From CAZCDM01 sp964497475 (GTDB lineage Bacteria > Planctomycetota > Phycisphaerae > SM23-33): 7,749 bases of DNA. A program made the position numbers and the translations under genes. The stretch is taken from assembly GCA_964497475.1 (NCBI GenBank), contig CAZCDM010000113.1, positions 1 through 7,749 of the forward strand, read 5' to 3'. Under the pieces are notes generated by a model, which was not told where the DNA came from, did no database searches, and saw only the letters and a list, made by a program, of their open reading frames with translations. Positions within the stretch are counted from its first letter, which is position 1. Each line of letters starts with the position of its first letter. Below are positions 6,439-7,749 of this stretch, in pieces.

Positions 6439-7656
6439 TCAGTCCTGGTCGAGAATCTCGATGGGGGGCATGGCCTTGCCTTCGAGGTAGGTCAGGCTGG
6501 CCCCGCCACCGGTGGAGACGTGGGTCATCTTCTCGCCCAGGCCGAACTGCTCGACGGCAGTGGCCGAGTCGCCCCCGCCGATGACGCTGACCGTGCCGGC
6601 GTCGGTGGCTTTGGCGAGAGCTTCGGCGACGGCCTTCGTGCCGGCTGCGTAGGGGGCGCGTTCGAAGACGCCCATCGGCCCGTTCCAGACGACCGTACCG
6701 GCTGCGGCCACGATGCCGGTGTACTTCTCGATGGTCTTCGGCCCGATGTCCATGCCCATCAGCCCGTCGGGAATGTCAGCCGACTCGACGGTCTGGGCGT
6801 CGTCGCTATCGAAGGCGGCCGCACAGACGTGATCGACCGGCAGGATAAGCTTCTCGCCCGCTTTGGCCAGCAGATCCTTCATCGGCTCGACCTGATCTTC
6901 CTCGACGAGGCTCGTGCCGACGGTATGGCCGCCGGCCTTGAGCAGCGTGTAGGCCATCGCCCCGCCGATGAGAATCGAATCGCACTTGTCCAGCAGCGAG
7001 TCGATGAGCTTGATCTTGTCGGAGACTTTGGCTCCGCCGAGGATGGCGGCGAAGGGTTTCTTGGGTTCGGCGACGGCTTCGTGGAGGTAGCGGATTTCCT
7101 TCTCGACGAGATAACCGGCTACGGTCGGTTTGCCGTCGGCCTTCATGGCCTTGGGGCAGCCCCACATGCTGGCGTGCTTGCGGTGGCAGGTGCCGAAGGC
7201 GTCGTTGACGTAGACGTCACCGCCGAGATCGGCCAGCTCGCGCCCGAACTGCTCGACCAGGGCGAGGTCTTCCTTGGTATCTTCGCGTTTATCGAAGCGG
7301 ACATTTTCCAGGCAGAGCACCTGTCCGGGCTGGAGGGCGACAACGAGTTTCTTTGCTTCCTCGCCGGCGATGGCGTCGGCCGGGCCGAGCTGGACCTCCT
7401 GCCCGAGATGCTCGGCGAGCTTGTCGACGGCGGGCTGGAGGGAGAACTCGGGCTTGACCTCGCCCTTGGGTCGGCCGAGGTGGCTCATCAGCACGAGCTT
7501 GCCGCCCGCGTCGAGCACCTTTTTGATGCTCGGCAGGGCTGCGACGATGCGTTTGTCGTTGGTGACCTGCCCGTCCTTGAGCGGGACGTTGAAGTCCACG
7601 CGCATCAGCACGGTCTTGCCGGCGGGGTCGATCTGGTCGATGGATTTGGTAGCCAT
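6439..7656 (-). CDS. pgk: Phosphoglycerate kinase
   Basis: 405-residue cytosolic enzyme of glycolysis and gluconeogenesis that moves a phosphate between 1,3-bisphosphoglycerate and ADP. Full family length with both domains. N-terminal substrate domain: RVDFNVPL (19-26), Arg36, SHLGRPKGE (58-66), ENVRF (117-121) and the His/Arg cluster GTCHRKHAS (155-163). C-terminal nucleotide domain: GGAKVSDKI (207-215), WNGPMGVFE (324-332), GGGDSATA (360-367) and HVSTGGGASL (379-388). All key residues appear present, so it should be active. The ATG at 7656 is chosen because AAGGA (7663-7667 on the plus strand) lies six bases upstream and the protein then starts MATKSID, as in homologues; an in-frame ATG at 7695 would add 13 unmatched residues and sits inside a leader hairpin. 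No gapA or other glycolytic gene is in view; the gene upstream lies beyond the window. Confidence 0.98.
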   Translation of the reverse strand: MATKSIDQIDPAGKTVLMRVDFNVPLKDGQVTNDKRIVAALPSIKKVLDAGGKLVLMSHLGRPKGEVKPEFSLQPAVDKLAEHLGQEVQLGPADAIAGEEAKKLVVALQPGQVLCLENVRFDKREDTKEDLALVEQFGRELADLGGDVYVNDAFGTCHRKHASMWGCPKAMKADGKPTVAGYLVEKEIRYLHEAVAEPKKPFAAILGGAKVSDKIKLIDSLLDKCDSILIGGAMAYTLLKAGGHTVGTSLVEEDQVEPMKDLLAKAGEKLILPVDHVCAAAFDSDDAQTVESADIPDGLMGMDIGPKTIEKYTGIVAAAGTVVWNGPMGVFERAPYAAGTKAVAEALAKATDAGTVSVIGGGDSATAVEQFGLGEKMTHVSTGGGASLTYLEGKAMPPIEILDQD

Positions 7657-7687
7657 GGGTTGTCCTTTCGGTTGGTTCGATGATCGG

Positions 7688-7706
7688 CCGGGCATGTCCA
7701 GCCCGG
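7688..7706 (-). promoter_or_regulatory. Inverted repeat in the pgk leader
   Basis: CCGGGC at 7688-7693 and GCCCGG at 7701-7706 form a perfect six-base inverted repeat with a seven-base centre. It lies between the predicted pgk transcription start and its Shine-Dalgarno, so it could be an mRNA leader hairpin or an operator for a dimeric regulator. It has no T-run and leaves the ribosome-binding site free. Confidence 0.4.
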
Positions 7707-7714
7707 GTGATGGT

Positions 7715-7743
7715 AGTGTATGAATCCGCCGCGATTTCGTCCA
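7715..7743 (-). promoter_or_regulatory. Putative sigma70-type promoter for pgk
   Basis: On the minus strand TGGACG (7743-7738, four of six matches) is followed after exactly 17 bases by TACACT (7720-7715, four of six matches). Transcription would start near 7708, giving a leader of about 52 bases that includes the inverted repeat and the AAGGA site. Confidence 0.5.
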
Positions 7744-7749
7744 CCCTCT

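Noticed and set aside
6520..7683. 387-codon open frame on the plus strand opposite pgk
   Set aside because: pgk on the minus strand has every family motif; the antisense frame has no recognisable domain and no start signals.
7657..7695. pgk start at the upstream ATG (7695)
   Set aside because: The 13 extra residues match no pgk N-terminus, and the Shine-Dalgarno sits at the correct distance from the ATG at 7656.

Overview
The window is about 7.7 kb of GC-rich bacterial DNA with tightly packed genes and intergenic gaps of only 19 to 93 bases. The gene content is mostly housekeeping and transport. There are no tRNA, rRNA, CRISPR, transposase or phage features. The style of the phosphoglycerate kinase, the tiny Lys/Cys-rich protein and the presence of a possible leaderless promoter suggest a planctomycete-like bacterium, perhaps Phycisphaerae. 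That placement is a guess from sequence style, not a database result.

Layout from left to right. Bases 1-2946 (+) hold the 3' nine-tenths of an RND efflux pump permease whose N-terminus lies outside the window. Bases 3022-3144 (+) encode a 40-residue, lysine-rich, four-cysteine protein with its own promoter and Shine-Dalgarno site. Bases 3195-4565 (+) encode a ROK-family sugar kinase that carries an extra C-terminal domain resembling the Mth938/DUF498 (AAMDC) family. A TTGACG-N17-TACAAT promoter sits so close to its ATG that the mRNA is probably leaderless. Bases 4619-5095 (+) encode a TspO/MBR tryptophan-rich sensory protein, followed after 19 bases by a TTG-initiated multi-helix membrane protein (5115-6383) that looks like a divergent RbsC-type sugar ABC permease without partner subunits. 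Bases 6439-7656 (-) encode phosphoglycerate kinase, convergent with the permease. The two share a strong hairpin at 6385-6414 that ends in a T-run on the pgk side. The pgk promoter and a leader hairpin lie in the last 93 bases.

Functional links. The ROK kinase (sugar phosphorylation), pgk (lower glycolysis) and the sugar-permease-like protein share a carbohydrate theme, but the sequence does not show that they work together. tspO and the permease are probably co-transcribed. The RND pump belongs to a separate unit whose adaptor and any outer-membrane partner would lie upstream. The most notable items are the ROK-Mth938 fusion, the leaderless promoter and the miniature Cys/Lys protein.
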